Assembly: GCA_000802045.1 (NCBI GenBank)
Contig: JUEF01000097.1
Coordinates: forward strand, 1 to 34,801
Reading direction: 5' to 3'
Source: Peptococcaceae bacterium BICA1-8
Lineage (GTDB): Bacteria; Bacillota; Peptococcia; Peptococcales; BICA1-8
DNA length: 34,801 nt
Shown here: positions 7,695 through 15,480 of the stretch, piece after piece
Numbering within the stretch: position 1 is the stretch's first letter
Layout of the letters: each line of letters starts with the position of its first letter
The notes under the pieces: generated by a model
What the model saw: the letters and a program-made list of their open reading frames with translations, nothing else
Told to the model about the DNA's origin: nothing
The model's database searches: none
Program-made: the position numbers and the translations under genes

Positions 7695-8231
7695 ATGAAG
7701 GATCTAAAAGGAACACAAACTGAAAAGAACCTCTGGGAAGCCTTTGCTGGAGAGTCCCAAGCCCGCAACAAATATACCTATTGGGCTGCAACTGCCAAAA
7801 AAGAAGGATATGAACAAATTTCTGGTATATTCTTGGAAACAGCTGATAATGAGAAGGAACATGCTAAACGGGCCTTTAAATTTCTAAATGGCATCGGAAC
7901 AACAGCGGAAAATTTAGAAGAAGCCGCTGGTGGAGAAAACTTTGAATGGACTGATATGTACAAGCGTATGGAAAAGGAAGCAAGAGCTGAGGGCTTTGAT
8001 GAAATAGCTGATTTCTTTAGAGAAACTGGAGAAGTCGAAGAAGAGCATGAGAAACGTTATAGAGCATTATTAGAAAATATCCAAAAAGGTCAAGTATTTA
8101 AGAGAGATAGAGAAGTAAAATGGCGCTGCCGTAACTGCGGTTATGTTCATGCTGGCAAAGAAGCACCGGAAATTTGTCCAGCCTGTGTCCATCCTCAAGC
8201 CTTCTATGAGCTGTTAGCAGAAAATTATTAA
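7695..8231 (+). CDS. rbr: Rubrerythrin
   Basis: A 178-residue protein with an N-terminal ferritin-like di-iron domain and a C-terminal rubredoxin domain. Candidate di-iron ligands include Glu20 ([10 protein letters not shown]), Glu53 and His56 (DNEKEH), glutamates near 95-99, and Glu115/His118 (VEEEHEKR). The rubredoxin iron site is Cys145, Cys148, Cys161 and Cys164. Rubrerythrins reduce hydrogen peroxide in the cytoplasm of anaerobes, drawing electrons through rubredoxin-type partners. The ATG follows AAAGGGGGA. It is the only complete plus-strand gene in the window, is transcribed alone between a candidate promoter and a strong terminator, and is divergent from moxR. Confidence 0.95.
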   Translation: MKDLKGTQTEKNLWEAFAGESQARNKYTYWAATAKKEGYEQISGIFLETADNEKEHAKRAFKFLNGIGTTAENLEEAAGGENFEWTDMYKRMEKEARAEGFDEIADFFRETGEVEEEHEKRYRALLENIQKGQVFKRDREVKWRCRNCGYVHAGKEAPEICPACVHPQAFYELLAENY

Positions 8232-8239
8232 TTTCTTAA

Positions 8240-8272
8240 AAACGGGACTAGTTGGATTATAGTCCCGTTTTG
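8240..8272. terminator. Bidirectional terminator between rbr and ktrA
   Basis: AAACGGGACTA (8240-8250) pairs with TAGTCCCGTTT (8260-8270) as an 11-bp stem around a 9-nt loop. T runs follow on plus (TTTTG) and on minus (TTTTTAAG), so it can end both convergent transcripts. Confidence 0.9.
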
Positions 8273-8312
8273 TTGCTGTATTATTTGAACCACTTAACAA
8301 TTCTAGCTACAA

Positions 8313-8963
8313 TCACTCCGGTAATTTAGCAAGAGCATCATTACTACTTACTATTATTAAGACATCATTTTCCTCTATTGTTGCCTCCGCTCCAGGAGCA
8401 ACTATTACTAAGTCACCTTTCTTCTTAATAGCCATAACACTTATTCCATATTTTGCACGTAAGTTTAACTCTCCTAAAGATTTATTTATAAATTTCGCAG
8501 GTGTAATTATTTCAACTACGCCATATTCTGGTGATAATTCGATATAGTCCATGACATTGCTTGTAACAAGATTATGCGCCAGCCTCACTCCCATATCTTT
8601 TTCAGGATATATAATCTTATCAGCACCAATTTTGTCTAATACTTTTCCATGCAAATTGCTTTGTGCTTTAGTAACAACATATTTAACACCCATTTCCTTT
8701 AACATTACAGTAATAAAAATGTTTGATTCTAGGTCATTACCAATTGCAACAACAGCAACATCAAAATTCCTTATTCCTAATGCCCGTAATGTTTCCTCTT
8801 CCCTTGCATCAGCTTGAACAGCATGGGTTATATCGTTAACTATTGCCTGAACTTTGCATTCAGATGTATCAATCCCTAAAACATCATGTCCTAATGAACT
8901 AAGGGTCTTAGCAACACTTTCGCCAAACCTGCCTAGTCCAATAACAGCATATTGCTTTCGCAT
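8313..8963 (-). CDS. ktrA: KtrA/TrkA-type K+ channel regulatory subunit (copy 1)
   Basis: A 216-residue cytoplasmic protein. The RCK-N Rossmann fold begins at VIGLGRFG (GxGxxG) with an acidic residue (GIDTSE) after the second strand for nucleotide binding; an RCK-C domain occupies about residues 135-216. KtrA rings bind nucleotides, and in several Firmicutes the RCK-C domain binds c-di-AMP, gating the KtrB pore. I choose the ATG at 8963, 7 nt after GGGGGGA; a start at 8978 would lack that site. It directly follows ktrB and ends at the terminator at 8240-8272. A paralogue lies at 14807-15469 and looks about half identical by eye. Confidence 0.9.
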   Translation of the reverse strand: MRKQYAVIGLGRFGESVAKTLSSLGHDVLGIDTSECKVQAIVNDITHAVQADAREEETLRALGIRNFDVAVVAIGNDLESNIFITVMLKEMGVKYVVTKAQSNLHGKVLDKIGADKIIYPEKDMGVRLAHNLVTSNVMDYIELSPEYGVVEIITPAKFINKSLGELNLRAKYGISVMAIKKKGDLVIVAPGAEATIEENDVLIIVSSNDALAKLPE

Positions 8964-8977
8964 AAGATGTCCCCCCA

Positions 8978-10360
8978 TTACCCAATAATTATTCTCTCAT
9001 CTGGATATTTAATCTGTCTTAGATAATTCTTCTTATAGTTTTGGCCTAGTGCAAAAGCAACTGTAAGCGGTCCTAACCTTCCACAGAACATGGTAATAAT
9101 AATCGCAATTTTACCCATTTGAGATAGTTGCGTTGTTACTCCCATAGATAGCCCTACTGTTCCAAAAGCAGATACACTCTCAAAAAACAAAGGCATAAAA
9201 TCTGCTTTTTCAGTAATTGTTAATATTGAAGTAGTTATTAAAATTAATAAGACCGCCAAAGAAGTAATTGCTATTGCTCGATGAATAATATCTTTTGGAA
9301 TCGTTCTTTCTTTATAGGTAACATTGTTGCATCCTTTAAATGTATTTATTACTGAAAGAGCTATTGTAAGAATCGTAGTAGTCTTAATCCCTCCTCCGGT
9401 CGAACCTGGAGAAGCCCCAATAAACATTAAGACAATTATAAGCAATTGGGTTGTATCTCTAAGTTGTGATATATCAACTGTATTAAAACCAGCCGTCCTA
9501 GGTGTTACTGATTGGAAAATGGATGTCAATGCTTTTCCTCCAGTGTCCAAAGCACCTAGAGTTTGTGGGTTACTAAATTCTAATAAAAATATTAAGATAG
9601 CACCTATCATAATAAATAATAATGATGTTTGAACTACAATTTTTGTATGAAGAGATTTTTTTCGATTATAGTTAGTATAGAAATCTGACAAAACTACAAA
9701 GCCAAAACCACCTAAAATAATTAAGATCATCATTGTACTATTGGTAACCAAATCTTTTTGATAGGAGGTTATACTTGAAAAGTTGCCAAATAAGTCAAAT
9801 CCCGCATTGTTAAAAGCAGAAACGGAATGGAAAATTCCAAAATACAAAGCCTTACTCCATCCCATATCAAAACTCCATCTAATAGAAAGTATCAGAGCTC
9901 CAATTGCCTCCACAATAAAAGAAATAGAAATTACATATTTAGTTAATCGGACAATACCCTCAAGGGTAACTTGATTAAGCGCTTCCTGTAATAATAAACG
10001 TTCTTTAAGGGTGATTTTTTTACCCAGTAGGATAGAAAAAAGAGTAGCAAAGGTCATAAAGCCCAAACCACCAATTTGAATTAACAAGAGAATTACTATT
10101 TGTCCGAATAAAGTAAAGGTAGTTCCCGTATCAACAACTACTAGACCAGTTACACATAGAGCCGAAGTTGAAGTGAATAATGCGTCTATAAAGGATAATC
10201 CGTTTCCGGTAATTGTGGATGTCGATAACATTAGTAATAAAGTCCCCACTAGGCTTATCACTAGAAAACCAATTACTAAAACCCGTGCAGGAGTTAAAAA
10301 ACTTCTTTTTTCCTTATATCTATCCGGCGGTGTCTTTTTATTAAGAATTATTTGGTTCAT
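8978..10360 (-). CDS. ktrB: KtrB/TrkH-type potassium uptake pore (copy 1)
   Basis: A 460-residue membrane protein with four repeats of TM-pore loop-TM. Selectivity-filter loops are visible as TSTSALCVTGLVV (about 63-75), SAFNNAGFDLFG (about 180), GASPGSTGGG (about 318-327) and SAFGTVGLSMG (about 393), each with the filter glycine. It imports K+ (often Na+-coupled) with the KtrA ring below. The length fits KtrB. The start ATG is 7 nt after AAGGTGA, which overlaps the stop of the unknown gene upstream, so translation is probably coupled to it. Confidence 0.92.
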   Translation of the reverse strand: MNQIILNKKTPPDRYKEKRSFLTPARVLVIGFLVISLVGTLLLMLSTSTITGNGLSFIDALFTSTSALCVTGLVVVDTGTTFTLFGQIVILLLIQIGGLGFMTFATLFSILLGKKITLKERLLLQEALNQVTLEGIVRLTKYVISISFIVEAIGALILSIRWSFDMGWSKALYFGIFHSVSAFNNAGFDLFGNFSSITSYQKDLVTNSTMMILIILGGFGFVVLSDFYTNYNRKKSLHTKIVVQTSLLFIMIGAILIFLLEFSNPQTLGALDTGGKALTSIFQSVTPRTAGFNTVDISQLRDTTQLLIIVLMFIGASPGSTGGGIKTTTILTIALSVINTFKGCNNVTYKERTIPKDIIHRAIAITSLAVLLILITTSILTITEKADFMPLFFESVSAFGTVGLSMGVTTQLSQMGKIAIIITMFCGRLGPLTVAFALGQNYKKNYLRQIKYPDERIIIG

Positions 10361-10372
10361 TTTAGAGTCACC

Positions 10373-10999
10373 TTAATAGGTAAACTTATCAATTATGTCT
10401 ATAACTTGAAAAAGGCATATTAAAATACCAGTTTGTATAGTTAATTGATTAAGGATATTAGCTAGCTTGTTTTTATATAGTTCCACTTTATTTTTATCAA
10501 CTTCCCCGGAACCAAGAAATGCATAAATTTCTTGCAGCTCTTTTTTTACTAAACCTTTCTCACATTCATTGATTTTTGACTTATCAAGGTACTCATCAAT
10601 ATCACTTAGAGATAGATGTATATTAAAATCAATATGCTCTTTTCCTGCCTCGCACCTTATATGGCTGTTGTTAGCAACTTTTATTTCCAAATTATCATCC
10701 AGATAATTAATGCACTCTAAAATTATATTAATTGCTTTATTGAGACCCTTTAAGTATGCATCCCGTGCTTCATCGTAATCAAATGGCGCTTTCCCCGTAT
10801 AGCTTTTATTTGGAACATGAAACTGCACCCCTTTAAACTTCTTAGTGAACTCCGAATCTAAGCCAAAAGCATTTTCAATTGTATCAGTAGTTCTATCTAG
10901 CCATAACTGGAAGTTTATATTGTGCCTCGATAGAGATTTTAAAGACTTTGCTGTTTCAGCATGTATTTTTAAAGTTTTAATAATGATTTCACTATTCAT
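10373..10999 (-). CDS. Unknown 208-aa protein heading the first Ktr operon
   Basis: I do not recognise this protein. It is mostly polar and predicted helical, with LKSLSRHNINFQLWLDRT (about 20-37), an IENAFGLDSEFTKKFKGVQF block (about 41-60), a Lys/Glu-rich middle and a hydrophobic C-terminal segment (about 185-204, TGILICLFQVIDIID) that could be a membrane anchor. No catalytic motif is apparent. It is the first gene after a structured leader with a ydaO-like core and ends 12 bp before ktrB, so it should be co-regulated with potassium uptake. A regulatory or accessory role is an inference from position. The frame is long and its ribosome binding site (GAGGAGAGAG) reasonable, so it is likely real. 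Confidence 0.75.
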   Translation of the reverse strand: MNSEIIIKTLKIHAETAKSLKSLSRHNINFQLWLDRTTDTIENAFGLDSEFTKKFKGVQFHVPNKSYTGKAPFDYDEARDAYLKGLNKAINIILECINYLDDNLEIKVANNSHIRCEAGKEHIDFNIHLSLSDIDEYLDKSKINECEKGLVKKELQEIYAFLGSGEVDKNKVELYKNKLANILNQLTIQTGILICLFQVIDIIDKFTY

Positions 11000-11004
11000 G
11001 GCTA

Positions 11005-11060
11005 TTCTCTCTCCTCTTGATATTAATATTAAACCCAGGCTGGAAGCCTGGGAGAGAAAA
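11005..11060 (-). promoter_or_regulatory. Possible Shine-Dalgarno-sequestering helix plus internal hairpin
   Basis: In the mRNA, UUUUCUCUCC (11060-11051) can pair with GGAGAGAGAA (11014-11005), covering the ribosome binding site of the 208-aa gene: ten pairs with one G-U. Between them CCCAGGC and GCCUGGG form a 7-bp hairpin with a UUCCA loop (11034-11052), which competes for the last two bases. This suggests control at translation initiation. Confidence 0.45.
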
Positions 11061-11108
11061 AAACAAATAATTCAAACACATACCTTATAACCTAAGATAT
11101 GCTAGTAT

Positions 11109-11154
11109 CTCTTCCACCGCAGACGAGGTTAGCTAATGGATTCGAGTTGAAGAG
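11109..11154 (-). promoter_or_regulatory. ydaO/yuaA (c-di-AMP) riboswitch-like core, 3' half only clear
   Basis: Minus-strand RNA from 11154 to 11109 starts CUCUUC and ends GAAGAG (6-bp stem). Inside is CUCGAAUCC followed by AUUAGCUAACCUCG and UGCGG. As I recall the Rfam ydaO consensus, its 3' half carries CCGAACCCGUCAGCUAACCUCG and a following GCG, closed by the same kind of stem, so the match is strong. The 5' half is not clear: only GGGGGUAAU (11193-11185) resembles the GGGGUGAAU element, and it overlaps the likely promoter. The neighbours (Ktr potassium uptake) are the standard targets of this class. Confidence 0.55.
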
Positions 11155-11176
11155 GGAACTAAGCGTATTATGTTTA

Positions 11177-11204
11177 CTTATATATTACCCCCATTTCCGG
11201 TCAA
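11177..11204 (-). promoter_or_regulatory. Probable sigma-A promoter of the first Ktr operon
   Basis: On the minus strand TTGACC (11204-11199), a 16-nt spacer, then TATAAG (11182-11177). Transcription would start near 11170, about 170 nt before the 208-aa gene, giving a long leader. If used, it would exclude the 5' half expected of a complete ydaO element. Confidence 0.55.
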
Positions 11205-11233
11205 TTTTTTATAAAAATATCATCAATAAGTGT

Positions 11234-11279
11234 AAAAAAAATATAAAGATTACCCGGGGCATTCCCGGGTAATCTTTAT
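11234..11279 (-). terminator. Rho-independent terminator after kdpE
   Basis: A perfect 16-bp inverted repeat, ATAAAGATTACCCGGG with its complement around a GCATT loop (11243-11279), touches the kdpE stop. On the minus strand it is followed after three bases by eight Ts. Confidence 0.92.
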
Positions 11280-11969
11280 TTAGGTCATTAATCTGTAACC
11301 AACTCCTGGTTCAGTAATAATGTATTTAGGTCTAGTAGGGTCTGGCTCAAGCTTCCTTCTTAATTGTCCAATATAAACTCGTAAATAATGGCTCTCATCT
11401 TGATAATCTATTCCCCATATAGTTCTTAATAGCTGCCGATGTGTTAATACCCGACCAGCATGTAATGCTAACTGTTTAAGGATATCATATTCTGTGGGAG
11501 TAAGCTTTACTTCCTGGTCATTAACCATTACTTGGCGATGAGCTAAATCAATTGTTAAACCGCCAAATATTAATACGGGTTCGTCTTCGGTCTTAGCAAT
11601 ATGCCGTAGAGCTACTCGCATTCTCGCCAGCAGTTCTCCCATACTAAATGGTTTTGTGACATAATCATCTGCTCCTGCATCTAATGCCTTAATCTTATCA
11701 GTTTCCTGGTCTTGCACAGATAATATGATAATAGGTACTTGCGACCATTCCCTAAGTCTATTGATAACCTCAAAGCCATCTAAATCTGGTAAACCAATAT
11801 CCAGAATAACTAGATCTGGATGGAATAATGCTCCCTGATTAAGTCCTTCCTGGCCTGTTTCCGCTTCGGTTATTTCATATCCGTGGGCAGTTAGTGCTAC
11901 CTTTAACATTTTCCTTATTTGTACTTCATCATCAATAATTAAGACACGGGCATTTTTACTTTCACCCAT
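11280..11969 (-). CDS. kdpE: KdpE-type response regulator
   Basis: A 229-residue OmpR/PhoB-class regulator: receiver domain with acidic pair (LIIDDE, Asp13/Asp14 in this numbering), phosphoacceptor Asp57 in VILDIGLPD and Lys106 in VTKPF, then a winged-helix DNA-binding domain (about 130-226, with RQLLRTIWG and YLRVYIGQLRRKLE). I choose ATG at 11969, 5 nt after AGGTGA, over the GTG at 11978. It overlaps kdpD by 8 nt. KdpE normally activates kdpFABC, but no such genes are in the window; its flanking potassium genes are two ktr pairs. It ends at a very strong terminator. Confidence 0.92.
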   Translation of the reverse strand: MGESKNARVLIIDDEVQIRKMLKVALTAHGYEITEAETGQEGLNQGALFHPDLVILDIGLPDLDGFEVINRLREWSQVPIIILSVQDQETDKIKALDAGADDYVTKPFSMGELLARMRVALRHIAKTEDEPVLIFGGLTIDLAHRQVMVNDQEVKLTPTEYDILKQLALHAGRVLTHRQLLRTIWGIDYQDESHYLRVYIGQLRRKLEPDPTRPKYIITEPGVGYRLMT

Positions 11970-14616
11970 CTCTTTCACCTACCTCTTCCGAAGAAAAAAT
12001 AATTTCCGGGGAGCTCTCATCTAGCGGTAAAGTAAAAGTAAATTGGCTTCCATTCCCATCAAAGGACTCAACCCAAATGCTTCCGCCATGCGCCTCTATA
12101 ATTCCTTTACAGATAGAGAGACCAAGGCCTGTCCCAGTAACATGTTGAGGTGAATACAACCTATAGAATTTATCAAAAACTCTCTCACGGTCATCATCTG
12201 CTATCCCAGGACCTTTATCAATTATGTTAATTTTAATATTTTCCGTTTCAATTGTAACAGATATTTTTATCTCACTTTCCAGAGGGGAGTATTTAATTGC
12301 ATTATCTAGTAGATTTACTAATACCTGCTCTAATAATGTAAAATCTACTTTTATTAATGGTAAATTATTCGGCAAATCTATAACTAATTTTCTATCTTGG
12401 AGGAAATCCTGCAAACGTCTAATTGCAACACCAATAATTTCTTGAAGGTCACACCACTCCCATTTTAATTTCATCATTCCACTTTCTAATCTAGCCATAT
12501 CGAGCAAATTTCCAACCAGTCTGTTCATCCGTTGGGCACTTTCATTTACTGTCGAAAGTAAAGATTTTTTATCTTTTTTACTAAATAATTCACCTTCATC
12601 AAGCAGGCTGGTAACTGCACCAATTATTGAGGCTAGAGGGGTACGTAGTTCATGGGAAATTGAATTAAACAATGCTGTTCTCAACCTTTCTGATTGAGTC
12701 AAGTACCTTGCCTGCTCAGCCTCATTTGCTAGCTGCATTCTTACAATAGCTAGTGCAGTCAAATTTGCAAAGGCCTCTAATAATTCACTTTGCTCAGAAG
12801 ACATACTTTGTTCTGGAGTATGAAATTTCACACCTAATATACCAACTATTTCTTCTTCTGACTTTAATGGAAGATAAAGATTATTTATATTATCAAAGGT
12901 ATCTGTAGACTTACCAGCTATACGACCATGGGCAAGAACCCATCTAGCTGCTGCAAATTCTTTTTCATCGAATATTATTTCTGCATTTGTTGCGCCTTTA
13001 ATAACCATTTCATTATTGTTATCGGGCATTAATATAAATACTTCTCCAGCAAATGTTTCAGCCACAACTCTACAAACAGTATTTAATATTTTATCAAGTG
13101 TATCCTCTGCTACTATTTTTCTACTTAAAGCATATAGCGCAGCCGTTCTTGTTTCTCTTTGTCTTGCTATTTCAACCTGATTACTTAACCTAATAGCCAT
13201 TGTGCTTGTAATAATCGCTACAAGTAAAAAAATTAAAAAGCTTAACAAATAACGCAAATCATCTACAGTTAAACTTAAGACAGGGGGAACAAAAAAGACA
13301 TCAAATGCAAGAACTCCTATTAATGAGGCAAAAATGGATGGTCCTCTCCCCCAATATGTAGCGCTGAATAAAACAGGCAATAAATACAATAATGCAATAT
13401 TTATTAAATCAAATATAGGGTTTAGAAACATATTTATTATTGTAATGGCTCCAATGAGTAGTAAAGTGCCAAGATATTTTAAGTAATCTTCTTTTTTTAG
13501 CGAGCTGGGTCTTTTTTGACTATTTTCTTCTTTAATAACTTGCCCAGGTATTATATGAACGCTTACACCTTTGCTCCCAAGTATAATGTTATCTACAATA
13601 GAACCTTTCCACCAATTCTTTAAAGGATTACTTAGAGGCTTTCCAACTACTATCTGGGTTATGTTCTTTTTATGTGCAAGGTTAATTATTTCATTTGCTA
13701 CATCATCACTTTTTAGATTGATTACTTCGGCTCCCAGTTCTTCAGCTAACCTTAGATTGCTTGTAAGCTGGTTTATATCCGTTTTATTATTAGGAAAGCG
13801 GAGGGGAGTTTCTATGTAGGCTACTATCCATTCCGCCTTTAAACCTGTTGCCATCCTCCTAGCTGTCCTAATTACCTGTGAGGAGAAAGGACTTGGACTT
13901 ACACATGCCAAAATTTTTTCACTTGCGGGCCAAGGCCCTTCAATCTCGTGACTTTTCATATATTCGTCCAGCTGTCGGTCTACTCTTTGAGCAGTAAACC
14001 GTAATGCCAATTCCCTTAAAGCATTGATATTACCTGGACGGAAAAACTTATTTGTTTCTTCCTTTGTAAAGGATGGAATATGGACTGCCCCATCTTTAAT
14101 TCTTTGGATAAGCTCTTCGGAAGAAATATCTATAAGCTTTATTTGGTCTGCTGACTCGATGAATTTATCGGGGACTTTGTCTATTACTCTGTATTCAGTA
14201 ATTTTTGCAACAATATCATTCAAGCTTTCCACATTTTGAATATTAAGTGTTGTAAAAATGTCTATACCTTGTTCCAATAACTCATTAACATCCTGATATC
14301 TATATCTATGACATGACCCTGGTTCATTAAGATGTGATAAATTATCTACTAAAACTAAATGGGGTTTTCTCTCTATTACTCCGTAAATATTTAATTCTTT
14401 ATATTCCTTGCCATTTACATTTTGAATAGATGGAATTTTCTTAGCCCGGAGAAACTCATCTAAACCCTCGGGAGACTCAAGGCAAGCTATTACTACATCA
14501 ATACCTTGTTTCATTTTTTCATGGCCTGCTTCTAACATGGCATAAGTTTTACCTACACCATGTGCAGCTCCTAAAAATATTGTAAGCTTTCCCCGCTCTT
14601 TTATGGATTGCTTCAT
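11962..14616 (-). CDS. kdpD: KdpD-type sensor histidine kinase
   Basis: An 884-residue, full-length KdpD. Order: KdpD N-terminal domain with Walker A-like GAAHGVGKT (16-24), universal stress protein-like domain (about 232-358), four membrane segments (about 380-475), GAF-like domain (about 500-630), HisKA with His655 in SISHELRTP, and ATPase domain with N-box DNAIKY (771-776), DKGPGIAD (800-807) and GTGLGLSI (828-835). The USP domain has SPS (240-242), then exactly 20 residues, then WIVAY (263-267), a partial match to the SxS-X20-FTAxY c-di-AMP motif reported for Staphylococcus aureus KdpD. It senses K+/osmotic state and phosphorylates KdpE. Confidence 0.93.
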   Translation of the reverse strand: MKQSIKERGKLTIFLGAAHGVGKTYAMLEAGHEKMKQGIDVVIACLESPEGLDEFLRAKKIPSIQNVNGKEYKELNIYGVIERKPHLVLVDNLSHLNEPGSCHRYRYQDVNELLEQGIDIFTTLNIQNVESLNDIVAKITEYRVIDKVPDKFIESADQIKLIDISSEELIQRIKDGAVHIPSFTKEETNKFFRPGNINALRELALRFTAQRVDRQLDEYMKSHEIEGPWPASEKILACVSPSPFSSQVIRTARRMATGLKAEWIVAYIETPLRFPNNKTDINQLTSNLRLAEELGAEVINLKSDDVANEIINLAHKKNITQIVVGKPLSNPLKNWWKGSIVDNIILGSKGVSVHIIPGQVIKEENSQKRPSSLKKEDYLKYLGTLLLIGAITIINMFLNPIFDLINIALLYLLPVLFSATYWGRGPSIFASLIGVLAFDVFFVPPVLSLTVDDLRYLLSFLIFLLVAIITSTMAIRLSNQVEIARQRETRTAALYALSRKIVAEDTLDKILNTVCRVVAETFAGEVFILMPDNNNEMVIKGATNAEIIFDEKEFAAARWVLAHGRIAGKSTDTFDNINNLYLPLKSEEEIVGILGVKFHTPEQSMSSEQSELLEAFANLTALAIVRMQLANEAEQARYLTQSERLRTALFNSISHELRTPLASIIGAVTSLLDEGELFSKKDKKSLLSTVNESAQRMNRLVGNLLDMARLESGMMKLKWEWCDLQEIIGVAIRRLQDFLQDRKLVIDLPNNLPLIKVDFTLLEQVLVNLLDNAIKYSPLESEIKISVTIETENIKINIIDKGPGIADDDRERVFDKFYRLYSPQHVTGTGLGLSICKGIIEAHGGSIWVESFDGNGSQFTFTLPLDESSPEIIFSSEEVGERDG

Positions 14617-14658
14617 AAAACTAAACCTCTCAATATGTAACTTTTGGGATACATTTTA

Positions 14659-14700
14659 ATTATAACTTAGTATAAACAACATTACCTACCAATAGTTGGT
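14659..14700 (-). promoter_or_regulatory. Candidate kdpDE promoter -10 and upstream palindrome
   Basis: TATAAT lies on the minus strand at 14664-14659, 43 bp before the kdpD start. ACCAATAGTTGGT (14688-14700), a perfect 5-3-5 palindrome, lies about 24 bp upstream of it, near where a -35 or operator would be. No good -35 is visible, which would suit an activator-dependent promoter. Confidence 0.35.
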
Positions 14701-14805
14701 TATTTTACTCATATCGTGTAGATTAGTTGTATTAACGATAGTTTGGATAAACGTATAGAGGTATATCAGGAATTTATGACGCATTCCTTACATAAAAACA
14801 TGTAT

Positions 14806-14837
14806 TTTAGATAAAATGATTAATCATTTTATCTAAA
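14806..14837. repeat. Perfect 32-bp palindrome over the ktrA2 stop codon
   Basis: The sequence reads TTTAGATAAAATGAT, TA, then the exact complement, with no mismatch. It encodes the last residues (MINHFI) and stop of ktrA2. No T run follows on the minus strand, so it is not a canonical terminator; it may be an mRNA 3' hairpin or a protein-binding palindrome. Confidence 0.8.
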
Positions 14838-15469
14838 TCTTCTTTTTCCCCAACTGCTATTAATATATCATTAAGTTTGATTATGTCCTGACCAGCAGGA
14901 CTAATGTTAATTTTTCCAAGTTCTGACTTAATAGCTAGAATATTAATTTTAAATTTTGCTCGTAGATTCAATTCTATTAAATTTTTATTATGCCATAAAT
15001 CTGGGGCTTTAATCTCCACAACATTGTATTCCGGAGATAGCTCTATAACATCAAGAATACTAGTAGATGTTAAGTTATAAGCTAATCTTACACCCATATC
15101 ATGCTCAGGAAGCACTACCTTATCAACACCGATTTTCTTTAATATATTAGCATGTTTTTCATTTTGTGCTTTTGCAATCACATAATTTATGCCTAGTTGT
15201 TTCAAAGTAATAGATACAAAAATATTTGCTTGAATATCTTCTCCAATTGCTACAATACCAATATCAAAGTTTTTTGCTCCTACTTCTAAAAGGATTTTTT
15301 CATTCATTGCATCTATTTGAACAGCATGAGTCACTTCTTCACTTATTTCTTGAACTTTGGATTCGTCAATATCCACAGCTAATACGTCATGTCCCAGCTT
15401 TGATAAAGTAATGGCGACACTCCGTCCAAATCGTCCAAGGCCAATAACGATAAATTGCTTTTTCTTCAA
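14807..15469 (-). CDS. ktrA: KtrA/TrkA-type K+ channel regulatory subunit (copy 2)
   Basis: A 220-residue RCK protein, paralogous to the one at 8313-8963. VIGLGRFGRS gives the GxGxxG nucleotide loop, AVDIDESK the acidic residue after strand 2, and the C-terminal domain (about 140-220, starting ELSPEYNVVEIKAP) is RCK-C. I choose TTG at 15469: AGGGGTGA lies 5 nt upstream and the start then matches that of copy 1. GTG at 15478 is an alternative. It follows ktrB copy 2 by about 11 bp in one operon. Its last codons lie within a perfect 32-bp palindrome. Confidence 0.88.
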   Translation of the reverse strand: MKKKQFIVIGLGRFGRSVAITLSKLGHDVLAVDIDESKVQEISEEVTHAVQIDAMNEKILLEVGAKNFDIGIVAIGEDIQANIFVSITLKQLGINYVIAKAQNEKHANILKKIGVDKVVLPEHDMGVRLAYNLTSTSILDVIELSPEYNVVEIKAPDLWHNKNLIELNLRAKFKINILAIKSELGKINISPAGQDIIKLNDILIAVGEKEDLDKMINHFI

Positions 15470-15480
15470 TATAATCACCC

